Assembly: GCF_040654855.1 (NCBI RefSeq)
Contig: NZ_JBFAIU010000114.1
Coordinates: 1-21,394, forward strand
Length of the DNA: 21,394 nt
Origin: Asanoa sp040654855
GTDB taxonomy: Bacteria; Actinomycetota; Actinomycetes; Mycobacteriales; Micromonosporaceae
Reading direction: 5' to 3'
In this document: piece after piece, positions 1-7,463 of the stretch
Layout of the letters: each line of letters opens with the position of its first letter
Position numbering within the stretch: position 1 is the first letter of the stretch
Position numbers and translations under genes: made by a program
Notes under the pieces: model-generated
Databases searched by the model: none
What the model saw: only the letters and a program-made list of their open reading frames with translations
Told to the model about the DNA's origin: nothing

Positions 1-653
1 TGTCCGCGGAAGCCATCCGGCTCGCCCGGATGCTGCACCGGCTGCTGCCCGACGACAGCGAGGCGGCCGGCCTGCTCGCGCTGATGCTGCTGACCGACGC
101 CCGCCGGCCCGCGCGCACCGGGGCCGACGGCGAGCTGGTTCCGCTCGACGAGCAGGACCGGTCGCGCTGGGACCAGAAGGGGATCGCCGAGGGCGTCGCG
201 CTGGTGTCCGGCGCGCTGGCCCGCACCCGGCCGGGCGCCTACCAGCTGCAGGCGGCGATCGCGGCCGTGCACGACGAGGCGCCGACGGCCGCGGAGACCG
301 ACTGGCGACAGGTGCTGGCGCTCTACGACCTCCTCGAGCGGGTCGTCGACAGCCCGATGGTGCGGCTCAACAAGGCGGTCGCGGTGGCCATGGTGTCCGG
401 GCCGGCGGCCGGGCTCGACCTGGTGGCGGCCCTCGACGCGGACGAGCGGGTGGCCCGGCACCACCGGCTCGCGGCGGTCCGCGCCCACCTGCTGGAGCTG
501 GCCGGCGACACCGGGGCCGCGGCCGCGGCATACCGGCTGGCCGCCGACCGCACGCTCAGCGAGCCGGAGCAGCGCTACCTGCGCGCCCGGGCGGCCCGGC
601 TGGCGGCCGAGGTGTCCGCCGGCCCGAGCCGCGGGGCCGGCCAGCCGCCATGA
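1..653 (+). CDS. ECF-family RNA polymerase sigma factor, C-terminal part (DUF6596/TPR-like), 5'-truncated by window edge
   Basis: The reading frame is open from base 3 (…EAIRLARMLHRLLPDD…) and stops at 651-653, so only the C-terminal ~216 residues are present and the sigma2/sigma4 DNA-binding regions lie outside. The visible part matches the helical C-terminal extension of the ECF subgroup often called ECF42 (DUF6596, TPR-like). Marks are the P-D-x-x-E…GLLALMLL-x-x-ARRPAR segment, the W-D-x-x-x-I-x-E-G segment, YQLQAAIAAVHDEA, and the block DWRQVLALYDLLERV…P-M-V-R-L-N-K-AVA. In this subgroup the extension takes part in activity control, usually without an anti-sigma factor. The stop codon overlaps the next gene as ATGA (650-653), so the polymerase is probably co-translated with it. 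The internal ATG at 30 is not a real start. Family assignment is firm; the regulon cannot be read from this sequence. Confidence 0.85.
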   Translation, partial: SAEAIRLARMLHRLLPDDSEAAGLLALMLLTDARRPARTGADGELVPLDEQDRSRWDQKGIAEGVALVSGALARTRPGAYQLQAAIAAVHDEAPTAAETDWRQVLALYDLLERVVDSPMVRLNKAVAVAMVSGPAAGLDLVAALDADERVARHHRLAAVRAHLLELAGDTGAAAAAYRLAADRTLSEPEQRYLRARAARLAAEVSAGPSRGAGQPP

Positions 654-1681
654 CCTGGATCCTGCACGTCGACATGGACCAGTTCGTGGCCGCCGTGGAG
701 ATCCTGCGGCGGCCGGAGCTGCGCGGCCGGCCCGTCGTGGTCGGCGGGGCGGGCGACCCGACGGCGCGCCGGCAGGTGGTCTCGACCGCTTCGTACGAGG
801 CCCGCGCCTTCGGTGTCCACTCCGGAATGCCGCTGCGCCGCGCGGCCCAGCTCTGCCCGGAGGCCGTGTTCCTGCCGACCGACCCGGCCGCCTACGGCGC
901 GGCGTCCGAGCGGGTGATGGCGGTGCTGCGCGGGTTCCCGGTCGACGTCGAGGTCTGGGGCTGGGACGAGGCGTTCGTCGGCGGTGAGATCGCCGACCCG
1001 CAGGGGCTGGCGGCCGAGCTGAAGGCGGCGGTGTTCGCCGAGACGGGGCTGACCTGCGCGATCGGCATCGGGGAGAACAAGCTCCAGGCCAAGGTGGCGG
1101 CCCGCTTCGCCAAGCCGGGCGGCGTGCACACGCTCACCACCGCCGAATGGCTGCCCGTGATGGGCGAACGGCCGGCGGCGGACCTCTGGGGCGTGGGCCC
1201 GAAGACCAGCCGCAAGCTCGACGAGCTGGGGCTGCACACGGTGGCACAGCTCGCCGCCACGCCGTCCGAGGCGCTGGTCGAGCGGTTCGGGCCGCGGCAG
1301 GCGGCGTGGCTGCCGGTGGCCGCGGCCGGCGGCGGCGACACGCACATCAGCACCGAGCCGTGGGTGGCCCGGTCGCGCAGCCGCGAGAACACGTACGCCG
1401 AGGATCTGTCCGATCTCGACGACATCTCCCGCGAGGTGGCGGCGATGGCCCGCGCGCTGACCGAGGACGTGGTGGCCGACGGCCGGGAGGTCACCCACGT
1501 CGCGGTGAAGGTGCGCTACACGAGCTTCTTCACGCCGACCCGGGAAGCCAAGCTGCGCGAGGGGCCGACCACCGACCCCGAGGTGGTCGAGCTGGCGGCG
1601 CTGCGCCTCCTGACGAAGTTCGAGTGGCGGCGGCCGGTGCGGCTGCTCGGCGTGCGGGTCAATCTCGCAATGCCGGACTGA
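650..1681 (+). CDS. dinB2: Y-family DNA polymerase IV, DinB2 type, with Val at the steric-gate position
   Basis: 343 residues. A translesion DNA polymerase that copies past damaged bases without proofreading. Metal ligands are visible as D8 in HVDMDQF and D106-E107 in EVWGWDEAF. The finger block S-Y-E-A-R-x-F-G-V-H-S-G-M-P is at 48-61. The palm block IGIGENKLQAKVAARFAKPGG runs from about 138, and the HhH segment LWGVGPKTSRKLDELG from 179. The EVWGWDEA form, the QF after the first Asp pair, and the order of motifs match mycobacterial DinB2 rather than E. coli DinB (S-x-DEAYLD). Residue 13, aligned with E. coli DinB F13 and the DinB2 leucine gate, is Val (codon GTG at 686-688). No obvious C-terminal beta-clamp peptide follows the last block (…GVRVNLAMPD). 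The start ATG overlaps the sigma-factor stop and has no good Shine-Dalgarno sequence, which suggests translational coupling. The 3' end overlaps the convergent oxidoreductase gene by 23 bases. Confidence 0.93.
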   Translation: MTWILHVDMDQFVAAVEILRRPELRGRPVVVGGAGDPTARRQVVSTASYEARAFGVHSGMPLRRAAQLCPEAVFLPTDPAAYGAASERVMAVLRGFPVDVEVWGWDEAFVGGEIADPQGLAAELKAAVFAETGLTCAIGIGENKLQAKVAARFAKPGGVHTLTTAEWLPVMGERPAADLWGVGPKTSRKLDELGLHTVAQLAATPSEALVERFGPRQAAWLPVAAAGGGDTHISTEPWVARSRSRENTYAEDLSDLDDISREVAAMARALTEDVVADGREVTHVAVKVRYTSFFTPTREAKLREGPTTDPEVVELAALRLLTKFEWRRPVRLLGVRVNLAMPD

Positions 1682-2516
1682 CCACTTCGGCCAGCCGGTC
1701 GACCTGGTCGACGGTGGGCACCGTGGGGTTCAGGTAGAGCTCGGTCACGCCGGCCGCGGCGAAGGACTTGACCGCGTCGCGGATCGCTTCCGGTGTACGC
1801 AGTGCGCCGGCGGCGATCGAGTCGGCGTACTCGCCGAGGAACGCGTAGAAGTCCTGCAGGTGGGCCAGGGAGTGCAGCGCGGCGCCCGGGCCGAGGGCGT
1901 AGTGGGCGAGCACGGCGATCCGGGGCTTCCCCTCCCGGCCCGCCTCCTGCCACGCCGTGCGTACCCGGGCGACGTAGTCGATCGCCTGCTCCGGCGACGC
2001 GCCGCCCAGGGTCCCGCCGGCACCCCAGGCCACCAGCCGCCGCAGTGCCGGCTCACCGGCGCCGTCGATCATCACGGGCAGCGCGCGGCCGGACGCCGGC
2101 GAGTGCTCGGGCTCGCCGCGCCAGATCTGGTGCAGCTGAGCCAGCAGGGCGTCGAACTCCTGGCCCTGCTGTGCGAAGTCGAGGTCCGTGGCCGCGACGT
2201 TGTCCGGCCGGTTGCCCGGCGCCAGGCCCAGCGTGAGCCGGGCCCGCGAGATCTGGTCGACGGTGGCCGCCACCTTGGCCAGCAGCGCCGGCGGGTAGGC
2301 GGGGCCCAGGATGGTCGTGAACAGCTCGATCCGGCTGGTCACCGCCGCGGCGGCGGCCAGCGCGGTCAGCGAGTCGTGGTTGGGATAGGCGATCCGGTCG
2401 ATCGTGGAGAGGCCGGCGAAGCCGTGCTCCTCGGCCCGCCGGGCCCACTCGACCAGCGTGCTGCCCGGGACGCCCGGGATCGTGTTGGGTAGGCCGATGC
2501 CGATCCTCACCGGCAC
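1659..2516 (-). CDS. Luciferase-like (LLM class) flavin/F420-dependent oxidoreductase
   Basis: 285 residues with the TIM-barrel pattern of the bacterial luciferase-like superfamily. It has an N-terminal RIGIGLPN strand, GFAGLSTIDRI, a conserved TSRIELFTTILGPAYPPALLAKVAATVDQISRARLTLGLAPG block (about 60-100), and a C-terminal GVTELYLNPT strand. Members use reduced F420 or FMN to oxidise or reduce varied small molecules; the substrate cannot be predicted. The G-x-A-P-G-N-R segment in place of the more usual G-x-G-x-G is compatible with a short-form F420 member. The GTG start at 2516 is 21 bases after the ybhB-like stop. A second GTG two codons in (2510) is possible, with a TAGGCT hexamer at 2518-2523 just upstream. 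It is the last gene of the minus-strand run and overlaps dinB2 tail to tail. Confidence 0.85.
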   Translation of the reverse strand: MPVRIGIGLPNTIPGVPGSTLVEWARRAEEHGFAGLSTIDRIAYPNHDSLTALAAAAAVTSRIELFTTILGPAYPPALLAKVAATVDQISRARLTLGLAPGNRPDNVAATDLDFAQQGQEFDALLAQLHQIWRGEPEHSPASGRALPVMIDGAGEPALRRLVAWGAGGTLGGASPEQAIDYVARVRTAWQEAGREGKPRIAVLAHYALGPGAALHSLAHLQDFYAFLGEYADSIAAGALRTPEAIRDAVKSFAAAGVTELYLNPTVPTVDQVDRLAEVVSPALRD

Positions 2517-2537
2517 CAGCCTACGCCGTAATGTCCG

Positions 2538-3065
2538 TTATGCGATGTGATAGGTGGGTCGGATGACGGCCCGGGCGAGGTCGTGGAACGTCAGGTTGAA
2601 GCTGACCACGGCCGGCGAGACGTCCGGCGTCACGTCGAGCTTCTCGACGTCGACCGCGTGCACCGTGATCACGTAGCGGTGCGGGAAGGGCTCGCCCTGC
2701 GGCGGCGCGGCACCGCCGTATTCCTTGGTGCCGTAGTCGTTACGCACCGCGAACGCGCCGGCCGGCGGCTCGGCGCCCTGTGCCAGCGAGGTCACCGACA
2801 CCGGGATGTTGACCAGCGCCCAGTGCCAGAAGCCGCTGTGCGTCGGCGCGTCCGGGTCGTAGACCGTGATCGCGAAGCTCTTGGTGCCCTCCGGGAAGCC
2901 CGACCAGGACAGCTGCGGCGACTTGCCCGCGCCGCCGACGCTCGGGTCGGCGAAGGTGTCGGCCATCTGCTGCCCGTCGGTCACGTCCTCGCTGGTCAGC
3001 GTGAACGACGGCTTCGGCGGCAGGAGGTCGTAGGGATCCGGCGGAACGGGTCGTTCGAGACTCAT
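2538..3065 (-). CDS. YbhB/YbcL-type phosphatidylethanolamine-binding-like protein
   Basis: 175 residues from the ATG at 3065. It belongs to the bacterial PEBP (Raf kinase inhibitor-like) family: FTLTSEDVTDGQ near the N-terminus, a P-Q-L-S-W-S-G-F-P segment, the ligand-pocket motif D-P-D-A-P followed by FWHWALVNIP (about 80-100), and the later GEPFPHRYVITVHAVDV strand. Bacterial members are cytoplasmic or periplasmic small-ligand binders without a defined reaction. No signal peptide is visible here. The start is chosen because AGGAAGG lies about 8 bases upstream, and because the longer in-frame extension only reads through the preceding ATPase gene out of frame. It begins 14 bases after the ATPase stop, so the two are probably co-transcribed. 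The stop is TAA at 2538-2540. Confidence 0.88.
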   Translation of the reverse strand: MSLERPVPPDPYDLLPPKPSFTLTSEDVTDGQQMADTFADPSVGGAGKSPQLSWSGFPEGTKSFAITVYDPDAPTHSGFWHWALVNIPVSVTSLAQGAEPPAGAFAVRNDYGTKEYGGAAPPQGEPFPHRYVITVHAVDVEKLDVTPDVSPAVVSFNLTFHDLARAVIRPTYHIA

Positions 3066-3079
3066 GTGATCATCCTTCC

Positions 3080-4261
3080 TCAGCGTTTCGGCCAGTGCCA
3101 CGACGGCTCGTCGAGCTTTCCCTGGCCGACGACGTAGCTCACGCCGTAGTCGTCCTTCGCGAGCTCGACCGACTGCAGGTCGGCCTCGCCGCCCTGGAGG
3201 TCCAGCGCGGACGCCAGCGCCCGCGAATGGGTGACCACGACGATCTGCATCCGCGCCGACGCGCCGGCGACCAGACCGCCGAGCGGGCGGAGCAGGTCGG
3301 GGTGCAGGTTGTTCTCCGGTTCGTTGAGCACCAGCAGTTCCGGCGGCCGCGGCGTGAGCAGGGCGGCCACCCACGTCAGGTAACGCAGCGTCCCGTCGGA
3401 GAGTTCAGCGGCGGTCAGCGGGCGCAGCATCCCGGGCTGGCGCAGCGACAGCTCGAACCGGCCCGCGTGTGCCTCGATGCCGAGTTGGCTGCCGGGGAAC
3501 GCCAGGTCGACGGCGGCGTCCAGGGCCGCGGCGTCGCCGATCTCGCGGATCGTCTCGAGCGCGGGCGCGAGGTCGGCGCCGTCGTGCCCGAGCACCGGCG
3601 TCCGGGTGCCGACCTGGGCGGCCCGCATCGGCGCGCCCGCGTCGGTGCGCACCTGGTCGTAGAAGCGCCACGACCGGATCCGCTCGCGGAGCAGCATCAG
3701 GTCGGGCGCCAGCCGCGGGTCGACGAACTCGGCCAGCATGCTGTCGTACGGCCGCAGCTTCAGCTCGGTCAGCCGCCACCCGCCGTCCTTGCCCCGCACA
3801 CTGACCGCGGCGTTCTTCCGCTCGGTCAGCCGCGTTGCCGGCCGCAGCACCGGGCCCGACCACGTGCACTCGCACTTGATCTCCGGGTCGAGCGCGAACA
3901 GGCTCCGGTCGCCGCGGATCTGCGGCAGACCCAGGTCGACCGCGTAGCCGAACGACTCGGTGGCGAAACCCAACCGCAGCGCCACCGACTGCGTCCGCAC
4001 GGTGCCCTGTAGCGGGTGCTCGCCCTCGCGCACGGCGCGCCCGACCGTCTCCGGGCCGGCCCACAGCGTCGACGGCAGCCCGCCCTCCCGGGCCAGGGCC
4101 GCCACCGCGCCGTTGCGCGCGGACTCCGCGAGCAGCCGCAGCGTGCGGTAGAGGCTCGACTTGCCCGTGCCGTTGGCGCCGGTCACGACGTTGAGCCGGC
4201 GCAACGGCAGGACCAGCCGGCGCAGTGACCGGTAGTTCTCCACCGCGAGCGTGACCAGCAC
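3080..4261 (-). CDS. AAA/ABC-type predicted ATPase (COG4637-like, RecF/SMC-type fold)
   Basis: 393 residues. The N-terminus LAVENYRSLRRL leads into a Walker A at 28-36 (G-A-N-G-T-G-K-S-S). An ABC-like signature L-S-D-G-T is at 287-291, Walker B ELLVLNEPENNLHPDL at about 308-323, and the switch histidine H345 in VVVTHSRA. This order, with the middle region uninterrupted by a long coiled coil, matches chromosomal single-gene 'predicted ATPases' of the RecF/SMC-like OLD-ABC group. The acidic pair of Walker B is N-E rather than D-E; E314 is retained, and N-E-P-E-x-x-L-H-P is common in this group. No TOPRIM nuclease domain or nuclease partner gene is visible. The GTG start at 4261 lies 9 bases after the maltokinase stop with only a weak SD, so translation is probably coupled. 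Cellular role is unknown. Confidence 0.85.
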   Translation of the reverse strand: MLVTLAVENYRSLRRLVLPLRRLNVVTGANGTGKSSLYRTLRLLAESARNGAVAALAREGGLPSTLWAGPETVGRAVREGEHPLQGTVRTQSVALRLGFATESFGYAVDLGLPQIRGDRSLFALDPEIKCECTWSGPVLRPATRLTERKNAAVSVRGKDGGWRLTELKLRPYDSMLAEFVDPRLAPDLMLLRERIRSWRFYDQVRTDAGAPMRAAQVGTRTPVLGHDGADLAPALETIREIGDAAALDAAVDLAFPGSQLGIEAHAGRFELSLRQPGMLRPLTAAELSDGTLRYLTWVAALLTPRPPELLVLNEPENNLHPDLLRPLGGLVAGASARMQIVVVTHSRALASALDLQGGEADLQSVELAKDDYGVSYVVGQGKLDEPSWHWPKR

Positions 4262-4270
4262 CCGGCCAAC

Positions 4271-5590
4271 CTAACTCAGCAGGCGGGCCACCGAGCGCAA
4301 CGAGATGGGCAGCCAGCTCGGTCGGAAGCGGGCCTCGTACGCCGCCTCGTAGATCGCCTTGTCGAGCTCGAACGCGCCCAGCAGGGCGGGCCGGGAGCGC
4401 GGATCCTCGCCCGCCGCGCTCGCGTAGCCGTCGCAGAACGCGCGCCGGTTGAGGTCGGCCCACTCCCGCGCCCGGTAGACCACCTGGGCGTCGTCGGGCT
4501 GGTCGACGATCAGGTGGTGCGGTGCGTACTCGAACGAGCGCAGCATCCCGGCGATGTCGCGCAGCGGCGAGTCGGGCCGGCGCCGCTCCTCGATCGGCTG
4601 GCCGGGCTCGCCCTCGAAGTCGATCAGCAGCCAGGTCTTGGGCGTCCGGAGCACCTGACCGAGGTGCAGGTCGCCGTGCACCCGGTGGACGGTCATCCGC
4701 TCGCCGCCGACCGCCCGGAACGCGGCGGTCGCGGGTTCCACATAGGGCTCGAGCTCGGGCACGAAGGCCACGGCGCGGTCCAGCCGGGCCAGCATCCGGT
4801 CGACCGGGAAGTCGATCGTCTCGCTGCCCAGCTCCTGGGCCAGCGTGCGGTGCACGACCGCGACCGCCTCGCCGAGCCGGTAGGACTCGGCCGAGAAGTC
4901 GCCGCCCACCTCGTCGGCCGCCAGGTCCGCCTCCGCGAACAGGTCGCGCACGCTGGTGGTGGCCATCGCCCAGCCTTCGGCGGAGTTCTCCGCGTACGCG
5001 GTGAGCATGCCCAACGAGACCGGCTCGCCGTGCTCGTCGGTGCTCTCGACGGCGCCCAGCAACTGGGCGACGTTGGGGCAGCCGGCCCGGGCGAGCACCC
5101 GGTTGAGCTCGACGTCCGGGTTGACCCCGGCGACGACCCGGCGGAACACCTTGAGGATCGCGGCCCGATCGAAGACGACGCTGGTGTTGCTCTGCTCGGT
5201 GTCGGCGACCCGGGCGGGCGCCTCCAGCGGCAGCTTGGCCTCCGGCTCGCGTCGGAACAGCAACCGGCCGACGACCGCGTCCTGGTCGATGCACTCGAGC
5301 AGCGCGCGGGCGGCCCACTCGGCGTAGAGCGCGTCGTAGCCGGTGCGGTCGGCCCCGTGGTCGACGCCGATGGTGGCGGCGCCGGTGAACTCCGGGCGCG
5401 GCTCGGCGTCCCAGCCGACGTAGAGCTGGTATCGCTCGGTGCCGCCGTCCGCGTAGGCGACGTCGAGCAGGACGTGGTCGAGCGACTCGCGGAGGGCAGT
5501 GACCGCGACGGGCGTGACACTGTGGAGGGTCCGGCCGCGTCCGGCATACCACCGCTGCTGCGGCAGCCAGTCGGCGTACGGCAAAGTCAT
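4271..5590 (-). CDS. mak: Maltokinase (Mak/Pep2), ATP + maltose to maltose 1-phosphate
   Basis: 439 residues from the ATG at 5590, a typical length. It has the maltokinase N-terminal cap (LPYADWLPQQRWYAGRGR), the ATP-lobe segment AAILKVFRRVVAGVNPDVELNRVL (about 143-166), the catalytic H-G-D-L-H-L-G-Q at 306-313 with D308, and the metal-binding IDFEGEP at 323-329. The C-terminus DKAIYEAAYEARFRPSWLPISL is characteristic. It phosphorylates maltose made by TreS, and the product feeds GlgE maltosyltransferase to build alpha-1,4-glucan. In many actinobacteria TreS and Mak are fused or paired; here they are separate. The start overlaps the treS stop as ATGA (5587-5590), with GGAGG five to six bases upstream, so the two are translationally coupled. 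The longer in-frame upstream extension lies inside treS and is rejected. Confidence 0.95.
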   Translation of the reverse strand: MTLPYADWLPQQRWYAGRGRTLHSVTPVAVTALRESLDHVLLDVAYADGGTERYQLYVGWDAEPRPEFTGAATIGVDHGADRTGYDALYAEWAARALLECIDQDAVVGRLLFRREPEAKLPLEAPARVADTEQSNTSVVFDRAAILKVFRRVVAGVNPDVELNRVLARAGCPNVAQLLGAVESTDEHGEPVSLGMLTAYAENSAEGWAMATTSVRDLFAEADLAADEVGGDFSAESYRLGEAVAVVHRTLAQELGSETIDFPVDRMLARLDRAVAFVPELEPYVEPATAAFRAVGGERMTVHRVHGDLHLGQVLRTPKTWLLIDFEGEPGQPIEERRRPDSPLRDIAGMLRSFEYAPHHLIVDQPDDAQVVYRAREWADLNRRAFCDGYASAAGEDPRSRPALLGAFELDKAIYEAAYEARFRPSWLPISLRSVARLLS

Positions 5591-7401
5591 GAGTCCTCCA
5601 TGTTCCGTTCGGCCGCCCGAGTCGGGTCGTCCTCTTCGGACGGTGGGGTGAGCTGGAACCAGTAGAAACCATGCCCGGGCAGGGTGAGCAGGTAAGGCAG
5701 CTGGCCGATCCGGGGGAACAGGACGCGACCGGTCAGCTCGATCGGCGAGTAGCCCGACCATGCCTGCAGGTTCAGCTCGATGGGTTGGGGGAAGCGGGAA
5801 AGGTTGTTGACGCAGAGCACGACGTCGTCTTCATGGTGGCGCAGGAATGCCAGCACGGCCGGGTTGGACCCGCCCATCTCCTGGAACGTGCCGACCGCGA
5901 ACGAGTCGTGCCGGCGGCGCACCGACAGCATCAGCCGCGTCCAGTTGAGCAACGACGTCGAGCTGTCGCGCTGCGCCTCGACGTTCACAGACTGGTAACC
6001 GTAGATCGGGTCCTGGTTGACCGGCAAGTAGATCCGGCCGGGGGTCGAGGTGGAGAAACCGGCGTTGCGGTCGGGCGTCCACTGCATGGGCGTGCGGACA
6101 CCGTCGCGGTCACCGAGCCAGATGTTGTCACCCATGCCGATCTCGTCGCCATAGTAGAGCACCGGAGATCCCGGCAGGGAGAGCAACAAGGCGGTGAACA
6201 GCTCCTGCTGGTTGCGGTCGTTCTCGAGCAACGGCGCGAGCCGCCGGCGGATGCCGATGTTGGCCTTCATCCGCGGGTCCTTGGCGTACTCGGTGTACAT
6301 GTAGTCGCGTTCCTCGTCCGTGACCATCTCGAGCGTCAGCTCGTCGTGGTTACGCAGGAAGATCCCCCACTGGCAGTTGGCCGGGATGGCCGGCGTGTTG
6401 GCCAGGATCTCGGAGATCGGGAAGCGCGACTCGCGCCGGACCGCCATGAAGATGCGGGGCATCAGCGGGAAATGGAACGCCATGTGGCACTCGTCGCCGC
6501 CGGACTCGGTGTCGCCGAAGTAGGCGACCACGTCGGCGGGCCACTGGTTGGCCTCCGCGAGCAGCACCCGGCCGGGGAACTCGTCGTCGATCACCTTGCG
6601 GCAGTGCCGCAGGAACGCGTGGGTCTCCGGGAGGTTCTCGCAGTTGGTGCCCTCGGACTCGAAGAGGTACGGCACGGCGTCGAGCCGGAAGCCGTCGATG
6701 CCGAGGTCGAGCCAGAACCGCAGGACGTCGAGCATCGCGTTCTGCACGGCCGGGTTGGCGTAGTTGAGGTCGGGCTGGTGCGAGAAGAACCGGTGCCAGT
6801 AGAACTGCCGGCGGACCGGGTCGAACGTCCAGTTCGACTCCTCCGTGTCGACGAAGATGATCCGGGCGTCCGCGTACCGGTCGTCGCTGTCGCTCCAGAC
6901 GTAGAAGTCGCCGTACGGCCCGTCCGGGTCCCGCCGGGACTCCTGGAACCAGGGGTGCTGGTCCGAGGTGTGGTTCATGACCAGGTCGGTGATCACCCGG
7001 ATGCCCCGCTTGTGCGCGGCGTCGAGCAGGGCCACGAAGTCGTCGACGGTGCCGAACTCGGGCAGCACCTTGTAGAAGTCCCGGATGTCATAGCCGCCGT
7101 CGCGCAGGGGCGAGTCGTAGAACGGCGGGAGCCAGAGGCAGTCCACCCCCAGCCAGGCCAGGTAGTCGAGCTTGTCGATGAGCCCGCGCAGGTCGCCGGA
7201 GCCGTCACTGTCGGAGTCGGCGAACGCACGGACCAGCACCTCGTAGAAGACGGCACGCTGGAACCAGGTCTGGTCGACCGGCACGGTTCGGGCGTGGTGG
7301 AAGTCGTCCGAGGTGGGGTGCTCGACGATGCCGCGCTCGACGTGACTGCCCTCGGCCGGGTCCGGTGGCTGCACCGAGATTCCAGCCGTCACGTCAGTCA
7401 T
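5587..7401 (-). CDS. treS: Trehalose synthase (maltose alpha-D-glucosyltransferase)
   Basis: 604 residues, GH13 family. It interconverts maltose and trehalose in the cytoplasm. Catalytic residues are nucleophile D241 in GFRLDAVPY, acid/base E283 in VLLAEANQWP, and D353 in FLRNHDELTLEM. Other family blocks are VFYEVLVRAFADSDSDGSGD (50-69), DLVMNHTSDQHPWF (139-152), and SLPGSPVLYYGDEIGMGDNIWL. The residues before Q44 form a poorly conserved tail. The ATG at 7401 lies 6 bases after a TAGCGT hexamer (7408-7413), so the mRNA may be leaderless. A GGAGG sits in that 6-base gap, too close to serve the ATG but 10 bases from a GTG at codon 4, so that start remains possible. It heads the treS-mak-ATPase-ybhB-oxidoreductase run. 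With mak it forms the maltose 1-phosphate branch; glgE is not in this window. Confidence 0.97.
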   Translation of the reverse strand: MTDVTAGISVQPPDPAEGSHVERGIVEHPTSDDFHHARTVPVDQTWFQRAVFYEVLVRAFADSDSDGSGDLRGLIDKLDYLAWLGVDCLWLPPFYDSPLRDGGYDIRDFYKVLPEFGTVDDFVALLDAAHKRGIRVITDLVMNHTSDQHPWFQESRRDPDGPYGDFYVWSDSDDRYADARIIFVDTEESNWTFDPVRRQFYWHRFFSHQPDLNYANPAVQNAMLDVLRFWLDLGIDGFRLDAVPYLFESEGTNCENLPETHAFLRHCRKVIDDEFPGRVLLAEANQWPADVVAYFGDTESGGDECHMAFHFPLMPRIFMAVRRESRFPISEILANTPAIPANCQWGIFLRNHDELTLEMVTDEERDYMYTEYAKDPRMKANIGIRRRLAPLLENDRNQQELFTALLLSLPGSPVLYYGDEIGMGDNIWLGDRDGVRTPMQWTPDRNAGFSTSTPGRIYLPVNQDPIYGYQSVNVEAQRDSSTSLLNWTRLMLSVRRRHDSFAVGTFQEMGGSNPAVLAFLRHHEDDVVLCVNNLSRFPQPIELNLQAWSGYSPIELTGRVLFPRIGQLPYLLTLPGHGFYWFQLTPPSEEDDPTRAAERNMEDS

Positions 7402-7407
7402 GCCTCC

Positions 7408-7413
7408 ACGCTA
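7408..7413 (-). promoter_or_regulatory. Candidate -10 element of treS (TAGCGT), predicted leaderless
   Basis: On the minus strand TAGCGT occupies 7413 to 7408 and is followed by exactly six bases and then the treS ATG at 7401. A start site seven bases after the -10 would fall on the A of ATG. The -35 region (near 7431-7437) is poor. The six-base gap also contains GGAGG, so a leadered transcript from further upstream using the GTG at codon 4 remains possible. Confidence 0.45.
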
Positions 7414-7463
7414 GTGCCGAATCCGGCTCGCCACAGGGTGACGGCGGGCGTGGGTCAGCTGCG

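Noticed and set aside
3080..4261. ATPase plus neighbours as an antiphage (OLD/Gabija/retron-like) defence system
   Set aside because: The ATPase has no TOPRIM domain, and no nuclease, toxin, reverse transcriptase or helicase gene lies nearby. The genes beside it are metabolic.
3405..5672. Long minus-strand open frame of about 755 codons overlapping mak and the ATPase
   Set aside because: It is an Arg/Ala/Gly-rich shadow in another frame of two well-supported genes.
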